64,000 nucleotides of DNA from positions 132,058 through 196,057 of the forward strand of contig JABHCC010000032.1 of the NCBI GenBank assembly GCA_018669475.1, read 5' to 3'. The notes below the pieces were generated by a model, which had not been told where the DNA came from, ran no database searches, and was given only the letters and a program-made list of their open reading frames with translations. This DNA is from Bacteroidota bacterium. Lineage in GTDB: Bacteria; Bacteroidota; Bacteroidia; Bacteroidales; UBA12481. Both the position numbers and the translations under genes were made by a program. This document shows positions 7,211 to 15,276 of the stretch, piece after piece; within the stretch, counting starts at the first letter, position 1; each line of letters opens with the position of its first letter.

Positions 7211-8860
7211 TTAATCTTCCTTTGCTTTCAATTCCAAAACAGGCAATTTTTTTGAGACCTTAGATACCTCTGCATACAGTTGGCTAATTTGCCCTGACAA
7301 TTCACTGTCCTGATCATAAATCTCCTTGATACGTGGTTTATTGACTTTATCTGATTTGTTACCAGGCTGCCCTCCTCCGTTTATGCAGCCCCCAGGGCAT
7401 GCCATAATTTCAAACAATTCAGGATATTTTGATTGCATAGACTGATCAATCAAATTGATCCCTTCATCCAATGTTGAACAAGCTGTCCATTTCTGCTCAA
7501 TGGTATAATGCAACATTATATTTTTCTTGCAGGATTTTGGCCCTCTGAACTTTGCTTTGTTTCCGTCTAATGAATAATTGTCGGGGTCAACAACCGAGAT
7601 AGCTTTCATTAATCCTTCCATGTATCCGCCCGATAAGGAAGATAACAACCTGCTCATTGGAACAGAATTTAAAAGTGAATCCGGTACCTCATTATTGATT
7701 CGGTCAAAGTCAATGCCAAACAACTGGATTAGTTGAATTAATTCCCGGGTACTCATCACTGAATTCAAATATGGAATTCCCTCTTTTTGATGCTCTGCCT
7801 TCTGACTTTCCATCTTGGATCCAACACAAGGTGAAAAATAAACAATGTATGAATTTGTATTTATGTCTTTTATCAATCGGCCAAAGGTTTGGGCCGGACT
7901 TAAGACAGGTAATACACAAGACATCAGATCTGGACGGAGATTTTCAATATATTGCATCCATGATGGGCAAAAGGAAATCAACGAAGGTCCTGGTCCCTTG
8001 GTGGCAGTATGCTTCCAAAGCCTTGCAGCCTGGAACATTGTTATGTCAACAGATTCAGATCCGGAATGCACCTGATCAAATCCAATCTTTCTCAGAGCTG
8101 AAAAAAGCAGGCCTGAAACATCTTTTCCTGATCGAAAGCCTAATTCATCACCAATGGAAACCATAACCGCAGGGTCTACTAAAGCAATAACCTGCTGTTG
8201 CTTTTGATGCAGGTGACTTATCAGTTCGTCAAGATGTCCTTTTTCCTGCAAACTACCTGTCGGACAAACTCTGATACACTGTCCGCATGAGATGCAATCA
8301 CTAGAGCTCAAACCTTTGTCGCCGACAGTACCAACACGCATCTCTGTTCCACGACTTATAAACTCAAGGGCCGACACCCTCTGGTGATCACAAATTCTTA
8401 TACATCGACCACACAGAACACATTTTGAAGCATCATGGATGATAGATGGACTTGAGCGATCAATTTTCCTGGTAAATTGCCGTGTCCGCCCTTTCCTTTC
8501 CATAACATTGAGTTCGGTAGCAAGCTTCTGTAATTCACAATGCTTGTTTTGAAAACAATAAAGGCACTCATCCGGGTGATTTGAAATCAATAACTCAACA
8601 ATTGTCCTTCTGGCCTGAATAACTCGGGCCGAATGAGTATTCACCTTCATCCATTCCTCAACGGGATAACTACAAGCTGGAACAAGGTCTGCCATTCCCT
8701 CCACTTCGACAATACATAAACGGCATGCTCCGGTTGGAGGGAAGCCCTCCATACTGCACAAAGTAGGCACCCGAATACCATTTTGATTAAGAACACTCAA
8801 CAGAATATCGCCTTTTCGGGTTTTAAGTATTTGGCCGTTTACTTCAATCTCTATTTGCAT
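7211..8860 (-). CDS. Divergent HydA-like subunit with altered H-cluster loops
   Basis: About 549 residues with full HydA architecture: an N-terminal plant-type [2Fe-2S] domain (CSMEGFPPTGACRLC), a His-Cys [4Fe-4S] segment (HPDECLYC..KHCELQ), two [4Fe-4S] motifs (CVLCGRCIRIC, CISCGQCIRVCP), then the H-cluster domain. Loop 1 reads ISFCPSW where active enzymes have TSCCPxW, so the proton-relay Cys is Phe. Loop 2 reads SPCVGSKMES, with Ser at the lysine that normally anchors the diiron site. Loop 3 (MACPGGCINGGGQ) is intact. H2 turnover is therefore doubtful; electron transfer or sensing is possible. I start at 8860 because the longer frame would overlap the HydB-like gene; the gap is then ten bases. 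Confidence 0.85.
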   Translation of the reverse strand: MQIEIEVNGQILKTRKGDILLSVLNQNGIRVPTLCSMEGFPPTGACRLCIVEVEGMADLVPACSYPVEEWMKVNTHSARVIQARRTIVELLISNHPDECLYCFQNKHCELQKLATELNVMERKGRTRQFTRKIDRSSPSIIHDASKCVLCGRCIRICDHQRVSALEFISRGTEMRVGTVGDKGLSSSDCISCGQCIRVCPTGSLQEKGHLDELISHLHQKQQQVIALVDPAVMVSIGDELGFRSGKDVSGLLFSALRKIGFDQVHSGSESVDITMFQAARLWKHTATKGPGPSLISFCPSWMQYIENLRPDLMSCVLPVLSPAQTFGRLIKDINTNSYIVYFSPCVGSKMESQKAEHQKEGIPYLNSVMSTRELIQLIQLFGIDFDRINNEVPDSLLNSVPMSRLLSSLSGGYMEGLMKAISVVDPDNYSLDGNKAKFRGPKSCKKNIMLHYTIEQKWTACSTLDEGINLIDQSMQSKYPELFEIMACPGGCINGGGQPGNKSDKVNKPRIKEIYDQDSELSGQISQLYAEVSKVSKKLPVLELKAKED

Positions 8861-8870
8861 AGCTAAATTA

Positions 8871-10829
8871 TTACTGAATAAAGACCGCATTAAATTTGCA
8901 AACTTCATGGCATTTGCCACAGCCAGTACATCGGTCAGGAATGATTGCATGAACTTGCCGTGGTGATCCTATAATTGCTTGTTCAGGACATTTACTGAAA
9001 CAGACATAACAACCGTTGCATATTTCAGCATCAATAACAAATGATCTGAGATCCTGACAAACGCCAGCCGGACACACCCTGTTGAAGAGGTGTTCTTCAA
9101 ATTCTTCTCTGAAATGTTCCAGAGCACTAAGCAGTGGATTAGCTGCTCCTTTACCCAGGCCACATAATGATGTTTCACCTATAACCCTGGCCAGGTCATT
9201 GAGTTGTGTTACTCCTTTAAATCTATGTAAAGTATCATGTTCTTTATCCCTTTCAGGCCGACGTATAACCTTATCAAGGATTTCTGCCATCCGCCGAGTC
9301 CCTTCTCTGCAAGGTATACATTTGCCGCAGCTTTCTTTTTGAATGAACTTCATGAGGTGACTGATCAGATTTACTGAACATGAGCTCTCATCCAATAAGA
9401 CAAGGCTTCCTGATCCAAGAATCAGATTGCTTTTTTCAAAATCTTCGAAGTCGAGAGCAATATCAAAATTCTTACTACTTATGAACTTGCCAGATGGTCC
9501 TCCTGCCAATATGGCTTTGGCCTTCTTACAATTCTTCACTCCCTGGGCATTTAAGTCAGTAAGGTCTTTTAAAATATATCCAAAAGGAACCTCCACTACA
9601 CCATGCTTATTAAATCTTCCTGCCAGACTAAAAAGCTTTGTACCTGACGATTCTTCAGTTCCTACGCTTTTATACCATTGTGGTCCCTTATCGACTATTA
9701 GTGGAATTTGCGATAAGGTTTCTACATTATGCACCAGGGTAGGCATTCCAAATAATCCGGACTTAGCTGGATAGGGAGGTTTTGGCCTGGGCATACCGCG
9801 TTTTCCTTCAAGACTTGCAATAAGGGCAGTTTCTTCACCACAGACATATGCTCCGGGTCCTTTTCTGATTTTAATATCAAATGAAAAGCCACTTCCAAGA
9901 ATATCCTGACCGATCAATCCCAATTCTCTCACCTGATCAACGGCACATTCTAATCTATCAACCACATTGGAGTACCGTGATCGGGTATAAATAATTCCTT
10001 CACTGGCACCTATAGCATATGCGGCAAGCATTAGTCCTTCGATTGCTACATGTGGATTTCCTTCTAATAGCACCCTGTGCATATAAGCGCCAGGGTCACT
10101 TTCATCTGCATTACAAATCACATATCTTTTCCGGGCTGTAGTGGAGATGACTTTCTGCCATTTATCCGCTGCTGGATAGCCTGACCCTGATCTACCCCTG
10201 ACTGAACTGGCTTCTACCAGTTGAACAATTTCCTCATGAGTATAAAACCGGATACTCTTCACAAAAGCATTATAACCGCCCCATGCAATGTAATCCATCA
10301 CATCACATGGATCTATTATCCCATTGAGCCTTAAAACTCTTCTCTCCTGACCAGCAAAAAAGGGATGATCATGAAGATATGGAACACCTTCCCATTCAAT
10401 CTGTCCCCCGACATCCCATTGGCCAAGCAGGTTTTCTTCTGGTACAAAATGCTTCATTACAGCCTCCATCAGATGCGAAACCTGATAATCCTGTACCGGA
10501 CCAAAGAATAATCTGTTTCTGCCAGGCAATTGAATTCCAATTACTGGTTGTCCGCTTAAATAGCCCAGACCTCCTGTTAAAACAACATCCAGATGCAAGG
10601 CCTTGCTTTGCGCCCAGTCTTTAATAGCCTGAAGGGTTTGTACACTCCCGGCAGCTTTGGCACTATTACTGTCTTCAACAAACAGACAGGGGTGCTTGAT
10701 AATTGATCTCTTATGAAAAGCCAGCTCATTGAGAACTCCCTCATCTGTGTCATCCTTTAAACCCTTTGCCATGTAATCCAGAAGGCCCGGTAAAAGATCC
10801 TGACTTATTTGCTTTATATTCCCGTGCAT
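8871..10829 (-). CDS. HydB/NuoF-like subunit with a cysteine-less N-terminal domain
   Basis: This 652-residue flavoprotein-type subunit has an N-terminal thioredoxin-fold region (~1-160), an NuoF-like FMN/NADH core, the C-terminal [4Fe-4S] of NuoF (ESCGKCIPCREG...CGLG) and two ferredoxin motifs (CNGCYVCFSKCP, CTGCGKCHEVC). The N-terminal domain has lost its usual [2Fe-2S] ligands: VEDSNSAKAAG stands where VCxGTxC is expected, and TGGLGYLSG where TGCxGxC is expected. The flavin/NADH loop reads GRSGSGYPAADKW rather than GRGGAGFPTGxKW. It partners the HydC- and HydA-like genes on either side, with one base separating it from the HydC stop. It is probably a redox module that does not bifurcate normally. 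Confidence 0.88.
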   Translation of the reverse strand: MHGNIKQISQDLLPGLLDYMAKGLKDDTDEGVLNELAFHKRSIIKHPCLFVEDSNSAKAAGSVQTLQAIKDWAQSKALHLDVVLTGGLGYLSGQPVIGIQLPGRNRLFFGPVQDYQVSHLMEAVMKHFVPEENLLGQWDVGGQIEWEGVPYLHDHPFFAGQERRVLRLNGIIDPCDVMDYIAWGGYNAFVKSIRFYTHEEIVQLVEASSVRGRSGSGYPAADKWQKVISTTARKRYVICNADESDPGAYMHRVLLEGNPHVAIEGLMLAAYAIGASEGIIYTRSRYSNVVDRLECAVDQVRELGLIGQDILGSGFSFDIKIRKGPGAYVCGEETALIASLEGKRGMPRPKPPYPAKSGLFGMPTLVHNVETLSQIPLIVDKGPQWYKSVGTEESSGTKLFSLAGRFNKHGVVEVPFGYILKDLTDLNAQGVKNCKKAKAILAGGPSGKFISSKNFDIALDFEDFEKSNLILGSGSLVLLDESSCSVNLISHLMKFIQKESCGKCIPCREGTRRMAEILDKVIRRPERDKEHDTLHRFKGVTQLNDLARVIGETSLCGLGKGAANPLLSALEHFREEFEEHLFNRVCPAGVCQDLRSFVIDAEICNGCYVCFSKCPEQAIIGSPRQVHAIIPDRCTGCGKCHEVCKFNAVFIQ

Positions 10830-10830
10830 T

Positions 10831-11289
10831 TCATGTGATCCTTAAATGATCCAATAATTCTGCCAGTTTTCGATTTGTCAATTGTCCGTGAAGAACTCCA
10901 TTCACTCCAAGAACAGGGGATAAGTGACATGCTCCTAAACATGGAACAAGTTCAAGGCTGAATGTGCGATCGATTGTCATCTCTCCATCGCCAATATCCA
11001 GAATACGACTTATCTCACGAAGAATTCCATCACTGCCTTCCAGATGACATCCAGTACCTGCACATACCTGCAAATGGTATTTGCCCCGACTTTCGAAATG
11101 AAACATGTTATAATAGGTAGCTACACTATATATCTTGACGGCAGGCAATTCCAAATGCTCAGACAAGTGAGGGATAGCCTCTTCCGGCAGGTACCCAAAT
11201 TCACTTTGAATATCCTGTAAAACCGGAATAAGATTCTCCCTGATCTTGCGAGGATATCTGTTTACTATTTTTTCAATGCCTGAATCCAT
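10831..11289 (-). CDS. HydC/NuoE-like [2Fe-2S] subunit
   Basis: About 152 residues with the NuoE thioredoxin fold. A helical N-terminal half (RKIRENLIPVLQDIQSEFGY, PEEAI) precedes the [2Fe-2S] site, and all four ligands are present (CAGTGC about 40 residues before CLGAC). It would pass electrons between the HydA- and HydB-like subunits. I prefer the ATG at 11289 because the longer GTG start at 11328 would place the Rex-type palindrome and the -7 box inside the gene. It is the first gene of the leftward divergent-hydrogenase/sensor unit. Promoter and operator lie directly upstream. Confidence 0.88.
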   Translation of the reverse strand: MDSGIEKIVNRYPRKIRENLIPVLQDIQSEFGYLPEEAIPHLSEHLELPAVKIYSVATYYNMFHFESRGKYHLQVCAGTGCHLEGSDGILREISRILDIGDGEMTIDRTFSLELVPCLGACHLSPVLGVNGVLHGQLTNRKLAELLDHLRIT

Positions 11290-11308
11290 ATTTGTTACAC
11301 TACTAACA

Positions 11309-11335
11309 TTGTTATTTAAATAACACACAAAAATA
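11309..11335 (-). promoter_or_regulatory. Rex-type operator next to a -7 box (HydC-like unit)
   Basis: TTGTTATTTAAATAACAC at 11309-11326 contains a perfect 16-bp palindrome and fits the Rex operator arms TTGTTA-N6-TAACAA with one mismatch. On the minus strand a TATTTTTG (11335 to 11328) fits the Bacteroidota -7 box and directly precedes it, so bound Rex would sit at the transcription start. Rex binding is inferred from the motif and the neighbouring rex gene. Confidence 0.7.
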
Positions 11336-11373
11336 CAAATTTATTAATATTTAAAAAGACTAAGAAGAATTTA

Positions 11374-11391
11374 TTGTTAAATTTGGAACAA
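11374..11391 (+). promoter_or_regulatory. Imperfect Rex-type operator overlapping a -7 box (rightward sensor unit)
   Basis: TTGTTAAATTTGGAACAA matches the Rex consensus TTGTTAANNNNTTAACAA at 12 of 14 fixed positions. It contains TAAATTTG (11378-11385), a fit to the -7 consensus, 17 bases before the ATG at 11402. The rightward unit would therefore also be under Rex. The right arm is weaker than at the other sites. Confidence 0.55.
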
Positions 11392-11401
11392 ATAAACCAT
11401 T

Positions 11402-11659
11402 ATGAACCGGATTGAGATCAGCATATGTCTGGGAAGCTCATGTTTTGCACGAGGCAACCAGGTTATTGTTCATCAGATCAAAGAATATCTCAGAAAAAAC
11501 AACTTAGAGGATCGGATTTTTTTTAAAGGAGCTCATTGTTTCAATGCCTGTAAAAGCGGTCCTACTCTGAAGATCAACGAAGAATTTATATACGACATAA
11601 GTGAACTCAATGCAATTCAGCATATAATAAAAGCTTTGGAGGATCAAAATGCCGGGTAA
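11402..11659 (+). CDS. Small thioredoxin-fold [2Fe-2S] ferredoxin
   Basis: This 85-residue protein resembles the isolated C-terminal half of NuoE/HydC. All four cysteines of the thioredoxin-like ferredoxin fold are present: CLGSSC near residue 9 and CFNAC near residue 46, followed by KSGPTLKI. It lacks the helical half of NuoE. The last 11 bases overlap the next gene, the hydrogenase-like PAS protein, so the two are probably translated together and may interact. A role as electron donor or acceptor for that sensor is inferred from position. Confidence 0.85.
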   Translation: MNRIEISICLGSSCFARGNQVIVHQIKEYLRKNNLEDRIFFKGAHCFNACKSGPTLKINEEFIYDISELNAIQHIIKALEDQNAG

Positions 11660-13532
11660 AAGCATCCAGAACAGACTTCCAATCCTTACAGTAAATCCTG
11701 ATGACTGTGTTTTGTGCTATGCCTGTGTACGTGATTGTCCGGCCAGAGCAATCGAAGTTAAACCAAATGCTACTGCAGTAAGAATCATTACTGAAAAATG
11801 CACAGCATGTGGGAGCTGTTACACAGTATGTCCCACAGAAGCGATCAGCTATACATCTGATATCCTGAATGTTGAAAAATACTTGTCATCTGATGTGATT
11901 ACGGCGGCTATTATAGATCCGAGTATCTCTGGGGAATTTCCTGACATTACTGATTACAGAAACTTTGTCGGAATGATTAAGGCCCTGGGATTCAATTATG
12001 TCAACGACATGTCATTCGGAGTAGATCTTATTGCCCGTGAATATGCCCAGATCTTCAATGAATTCAAAGGAAAATATTTCATCTCATCTAAATGTCCGGC
12101 AGTAGTATATCAGGTGACAAAATACTACAACAGTTTAACTGACAATCTTGTACCCATATTATCTCCTCTGGCTGCTATGGCTGCAGTTGTAAGAAAAAAA
12201 TATGGACCCTCTGTTAAAGTCATAGCGATATCTCCTTGTCTGGCATCCAAATTAGAACAGCAGGAACAAAAGGATGAATCTAAAGTTGATACTCATATCA
12301 CCTTTACTGAACTAAGGCAGTTATTCTTAAAAAATGAAATAACAGAAACTAAAGTTGAATTTGAAGAATTTGATCCCCCATTTGGTCGTAAGGGAAGCCT
12401 GTTTCCTCTTACCAGCGGATTAATGCAAACTGCTGGTCAGAATGAGGACCTGCTCACCAGTAACTTTCACAGTTCATCCGGGAGGCATAACATGCTCGAT
12501 GCTATGAACGAATTCGTTCTATCAAATGACATACATAAACACCTGGATCTACTTTATTGTGAAGGTTGCATAATGGGTCCTGGAATGTCACCGGGTGGGC
12601 GTAAATTCATGCGTCAGACTCTAGTTAAAGACTATACCAGAAAAAGGTTAAAGGTGACTTCGGAGAGTGATTGGGAAAAGGAAATGGCAAATTACTCCGA
12701 CCTGGATCTAGGTCACTCATTCAGAGCCGACGACCAGCGCTTACCAACACCTCCGGCTCATAAAATTGAAGAAATTCTTCATTCGATTGGAAAAACGAGT
12801 AACGACAGGGTCGACAGGGGTTGCAGTGCATGCGGATATAGCAGCTGCAATGATTTCGCCACAGCCGTTGCTCATGGTCTGGCTAAAATAGAAATGTGTC
12901 ATTCATTCGGATCAAAAAACCGTCAGGACTATATTCAATCATTACAGGCAAGCAATGAACAGTTGGCAAAAACAAAGCAAGCCCTGGAAGAATCAGAAAA
13001 AACTGCCCGGGAAGAAAAACAAACTGTACAGGCCTTTTCTGACACCATTTCAGCTGTAATGCAGAGAATTCCTTCAGGAGTCATCATTGCTGATCTGAAT
13101 CTGAAAATCGTACAAGCAAATCAGGTTCTAATTGATATTCTTGGAGAGGAAGCTCAGAGTATTCATGAAGTAATTCCAGGATTGCAAGGAGCTGACATTA
13201 GCAGCTTATTACCTCCAAATATTTTCCAATTATTCAATTATGTAGTTCAAAACAATCAGAATCTGAGTAATAAGGATATTAAGCTGAACGAAAGAATACT
13301 GAACCTGTCTATCTTTCCTATCCAGCAGGGCAAAACTATTGGGGCTATCTTCCGTGACATGTCCTCTCCTGAAGTACAAAAAGAAGAAGTCCTGAAACGA
13401 GTAACTGATACTATTGACAACAATCTTCAAATGGTTCAGAAAATAGGATTCTTACTGGGAGAAGGAGCAGCTGAGACTGAGCGAATGCTAAATTCCATCA
13501 TCCAATCCTACCAATCCAAAGATGGCAAGTGA
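11649..13532 (+). CDS. Ferredoxin/[FeFe]-hydrogenase-like protein with C-terminal PAS domain
   Basis: This 627-residue paralogue of the hydrogenase-like kinase has two [4Fe-4S] motifs (CVLCYACVRDCP, CTACGSCYTVCP), a hydrogenase-like domain, a CxxCGxxxC Fe-S domain (CSACGYSSC, ~394), a short coiled segment (~430-460) and a PAS domain (~470-570; MQRIPSGVIIADLNLKIV). No kinase ATPase domain follows; the last ~40 residues are helical. Loop 1 is SSKCPA (Lys at the proton-relay position), loop 2 SPCLASKLE, loop 3 YCEGCIMGPGM. These changes argue for sensing rather than H2 catalysis. The stop overlaps the SpoIIE phosphatase start (GTGA), so output to that phosphatase is likely. It resembles sensory hydrogenase/PP2C gene pairs known from clostridia. 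Confidence 0.88.
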   Translation: MPGKSIQNRLPILTVNPDDCVLCYACVRDCPARAIEVKPNATAVRIITEKCTACGSCYTVCPTEAISYTSDILNVEKYLSSDVITAAIIDPSISGEFPDITDYRNFVGMIKALGFNYVNDMSFGVDLIAREYAQIFNEFKGKYFISSKCPAVVYQVTKYYNSLTDNLVPILSPLAAMAAVVRKKYGPSVKVIAISPCLASKLEQQEQKDESKVDTHITFTELRQLFLKNEITETKVEFEEFDPPFGRKGSLFPLTSGLMQTAGQNEDLLTSNFHSSSGRHNMLDAMNEFVLSNDIHKHLDLLYCEGCIMGPGMSPGGRKFMRQTLVKDYTRKRLKVTSESDWEKEMANYSDLDLGHSFRADDQRLPTPPAHKIEEILHSIGKTSNDRVDRGCSACGYSSCNDFATAVAHGLAKIEMCHSFGSKNRQDYIQSLQASNEQLAKTKQALEESEKTAREEKQTVQAFSDTISAVMQRIPSGVIIADLNLKIVQANQVLIDILGEEAQSIHEVIPGLQGADISSLLPPNIFQLFNYVVQNNQNLSNKDIKLNERILNLSIFPIQQGKTIGAIFRDMSSPEVQKEEVLKRVTDTIDNNLQMVQKIGFLLGEGAAETERMLNSIIQSYQSKDGK

Positions 13533-14716
13533 AAGAAGTTGACTTCCATATAGAGATCAAATGCGAACAAGTTAATCACAGTGGGGAACGGATCTGTGGT
13601 GATGTTTTCATGACTGAAAGGGTTAATGAAGAAGATCGTACAATAATCGTTCTATCTGACGGGATGGGCCATGGTGTAAAAGCCAACATGCTGGCAACAC
13701 TTACAGCAACAATGGCACTGAGTTTTACCCGGGAGCATAAGGAAGTAGAACGCATTGCAGAGATCATCATGAATACACTTCCTGTTTGTTCAGAAAGAAA
13801 AATGAGCTATTCCACTTTTACAATAATTGATATTATTCATGATGAAGAGGTGCAAATTCTTGAGTTTGACAATCCGGCAGCATTAATTCTGAGAGGGAAA
13901 AATGTGTTTCAGCCAGAATGGAAATGCATTATGTTGAGCTCAGAAAGAAATGCTGGTAAAGAAATTGTCACCTGTTCTTTCAAGCCTCAGAAAGAGGATA
14001 GAATAATTGTCTGCTCAGATGGCATTACTCAGTCCGGACTTGGCTCAGCAAAATATCCATTTGGCTGGGGCCGTGAAAAAATGGCCACAGAAGTTGAACA
14101 ACTCATTTACCGTGACCCAGCCATCTCTGCTGACACCATTGCTTCACGTTTGATAAATATTGCAGTGCAAAATGACGGTTATCTACCTAAGGATGATACA
14201 AGTTGTGCATCTGTATATTTCAGAGAGCCACGCAAACTAATGATTTGCAGTGGCCCACCTTACGAACAGGAGAAAGATATGAAACTGGCTGATTCTGTTA
14301 GAAACTTCAAGGGAAAGAAAGTCATTTGCGGGGCAACTACTGCTGATATTATCAGCCGGGAACTGGAACTACCTATCGAAGATAGTTTTGAGTTCCACGA
14401 CAAAGAGCTTCCCCCAATATCCTATATGGCATCAATTGATCTGGTAACAGAAGGGATTCTTACTTTGGGTAAGGTATCCCGTATACTTGAGAAACATAAT
14501 GACCAAACCCGATTAGGGAAAGGGCCTGCGGATGATATCATCCGCTTGATTCTTCAAACTGATGAAGTTCATTTCACTATCGGAACAAGAATAAATATAG
14601 CCCATCAGGATCCGAGCTTACCGGTGGAACTGGAAATCCGGAGGACAGTAATTAAGAGGATTGCCAGTATTCTCAAAAAAAAATTTCTCAAAGAAACACA
14701 CATTCAGTACATATAA
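13529..14716 (+). CDS. SpoIIE/PP2C-family serine phosphatase
   Basis: This 395-residue protein begins with GTG at 13529, overlapping the upstream stop by four bases. Residues ~5-235 form a SpoIIE/PP2C catalytic domain with metal-binding Asp residues in ICGDVFM, LSDGMGHG, VCSDGITQSG and PKDDTSCA. Residues ~235-395 form a separate C-terminal region starting at KLMICSGPPYE that also occurs downstream of PP2C domains in hydrogenase clusters, as far as I recall; its function is unknown. It is soluble. Being coupled to the hydrogenase/PAS gene, it probably dephosphorylates a partner in response to that sensor. No anti-sigma or STAS partner gene lies beside it. Confidence 0.88.
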   Translation: MKEVDFHIEIKCEQVNHSGERICGDVFMTERVNEEDRTIIVLSDGMGHGVKANMLATLTATMALSFTREHKEVERIAEIIMNTLPVCSERKMSYSTFTIIDIIHDEEVQILEFDNPAALILRGKNVFQPEWKCIMLSSERNAGKEIVTCSFKPQKEDRIIVCSDGITQSGLGSAKYPFGWGREKMATEVEQLIYRDPAISADTIASRLINIAVQNDGYLPKDDTSCASVYFREPRKLMICSGPPYEQEKDMKLADSVRNFKGKKVICGATTADIISRELELPIEDSFEFHDKELPPISYMASIDLVTEGILTLGKVSRILEKHNDQTRLGKGPADDIIRLILQTDEVHFTIGTRINIAHQDPSLPVELEIRRTVIKRIASILKKKFLKETHIQYI

Positions 14717-14769
14717 ACCCCCCGTTCCACTAATGGACACAGAGGATAAATCAACTTGGCTGTTTCTGA

Positions 14770-15255
14770 TTATGATAAATATTCAGCAAGAATCTCTTTG
14801 ACACCTTCAGGTGAAACACGGCCATAAGTTTTATCACCAACCAGCACTACTGGTGCTAAGCCACATGCTCCAACACATCTCAGGCAATTAAGCGAAAACT
14901 TACCATCAGATGTAGTTTCACCAACTTCAACCTTTAGTTCTTTTTTGAATTCATCCAGCACATTATCTGCTCCTCTTACGTAGCAGGCTGTACCCATGCA
15001 AATAGAAATTGGATGCTCCCCTCTCGGAACCATTGTGAAGAATGAATAAAATGTAACCACTCCATAAACCTTAGCCACTGAAACATTCATCTCTATGGCG
15101 ATAATCTCTTGTATCTCAGCTGGCAGATAGCCAAACATTTCCTGTGTTTTATGCAAGACATTAATTAACTCGTGTGGATTATTCTCAAATGATTTACAAA
15201 TATCCTTCAGGGCAATTACCTGATTCTCGTGCAATTCGACTTTTATCCTTGACAT
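14770..15255 (-). CDS. hndA: HndA/HydC [2Fe-2S] subunit of the tetrameric hydrogenase
   Basis: 161 residues, NuoE family. The helical N-terminal half includes NPHELINVLHKTQEMFGYLP. The [2Fe-2S] ligands are CMGTAC and CLRCVGAC. It carries electrons in an NAD(P)-linked [FeFe]-hydrogenase and is the last gene of the leftward hndB-hndC-hndD-hndA operon, 21 bases after hndD. Its end faces the convergent SpoIIE phosphatase gene with a 53-base gap holding no clear terminator hairpin. Confidence 0.93.
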   Translation of the reverse strand: MSRIKVELHENQVIALKDICKSFENNPHELINVLHKTQEMFGYLPAEIQEIIAIEMNVSVAKVYGVVTFYSFFTMVPRGEHPISICMGTACYVRGADNVLDEFKKELKVEVGETTSDGKFSLNCLRCVGACGLAPVVLVGDKTYGRVSPEGVKEILAEYLS

Positions 15256-15276
15256 GATCTTGTTCTTCTAAAATTA

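Noticed and set aside
7771-8166. Plus-strand frame of 131 codons within the HydA-like gene
   Set aside because: It lies entirely opposite a clearly coding, motif-rich gene and has no recognisable features; it is an antisense shadow.
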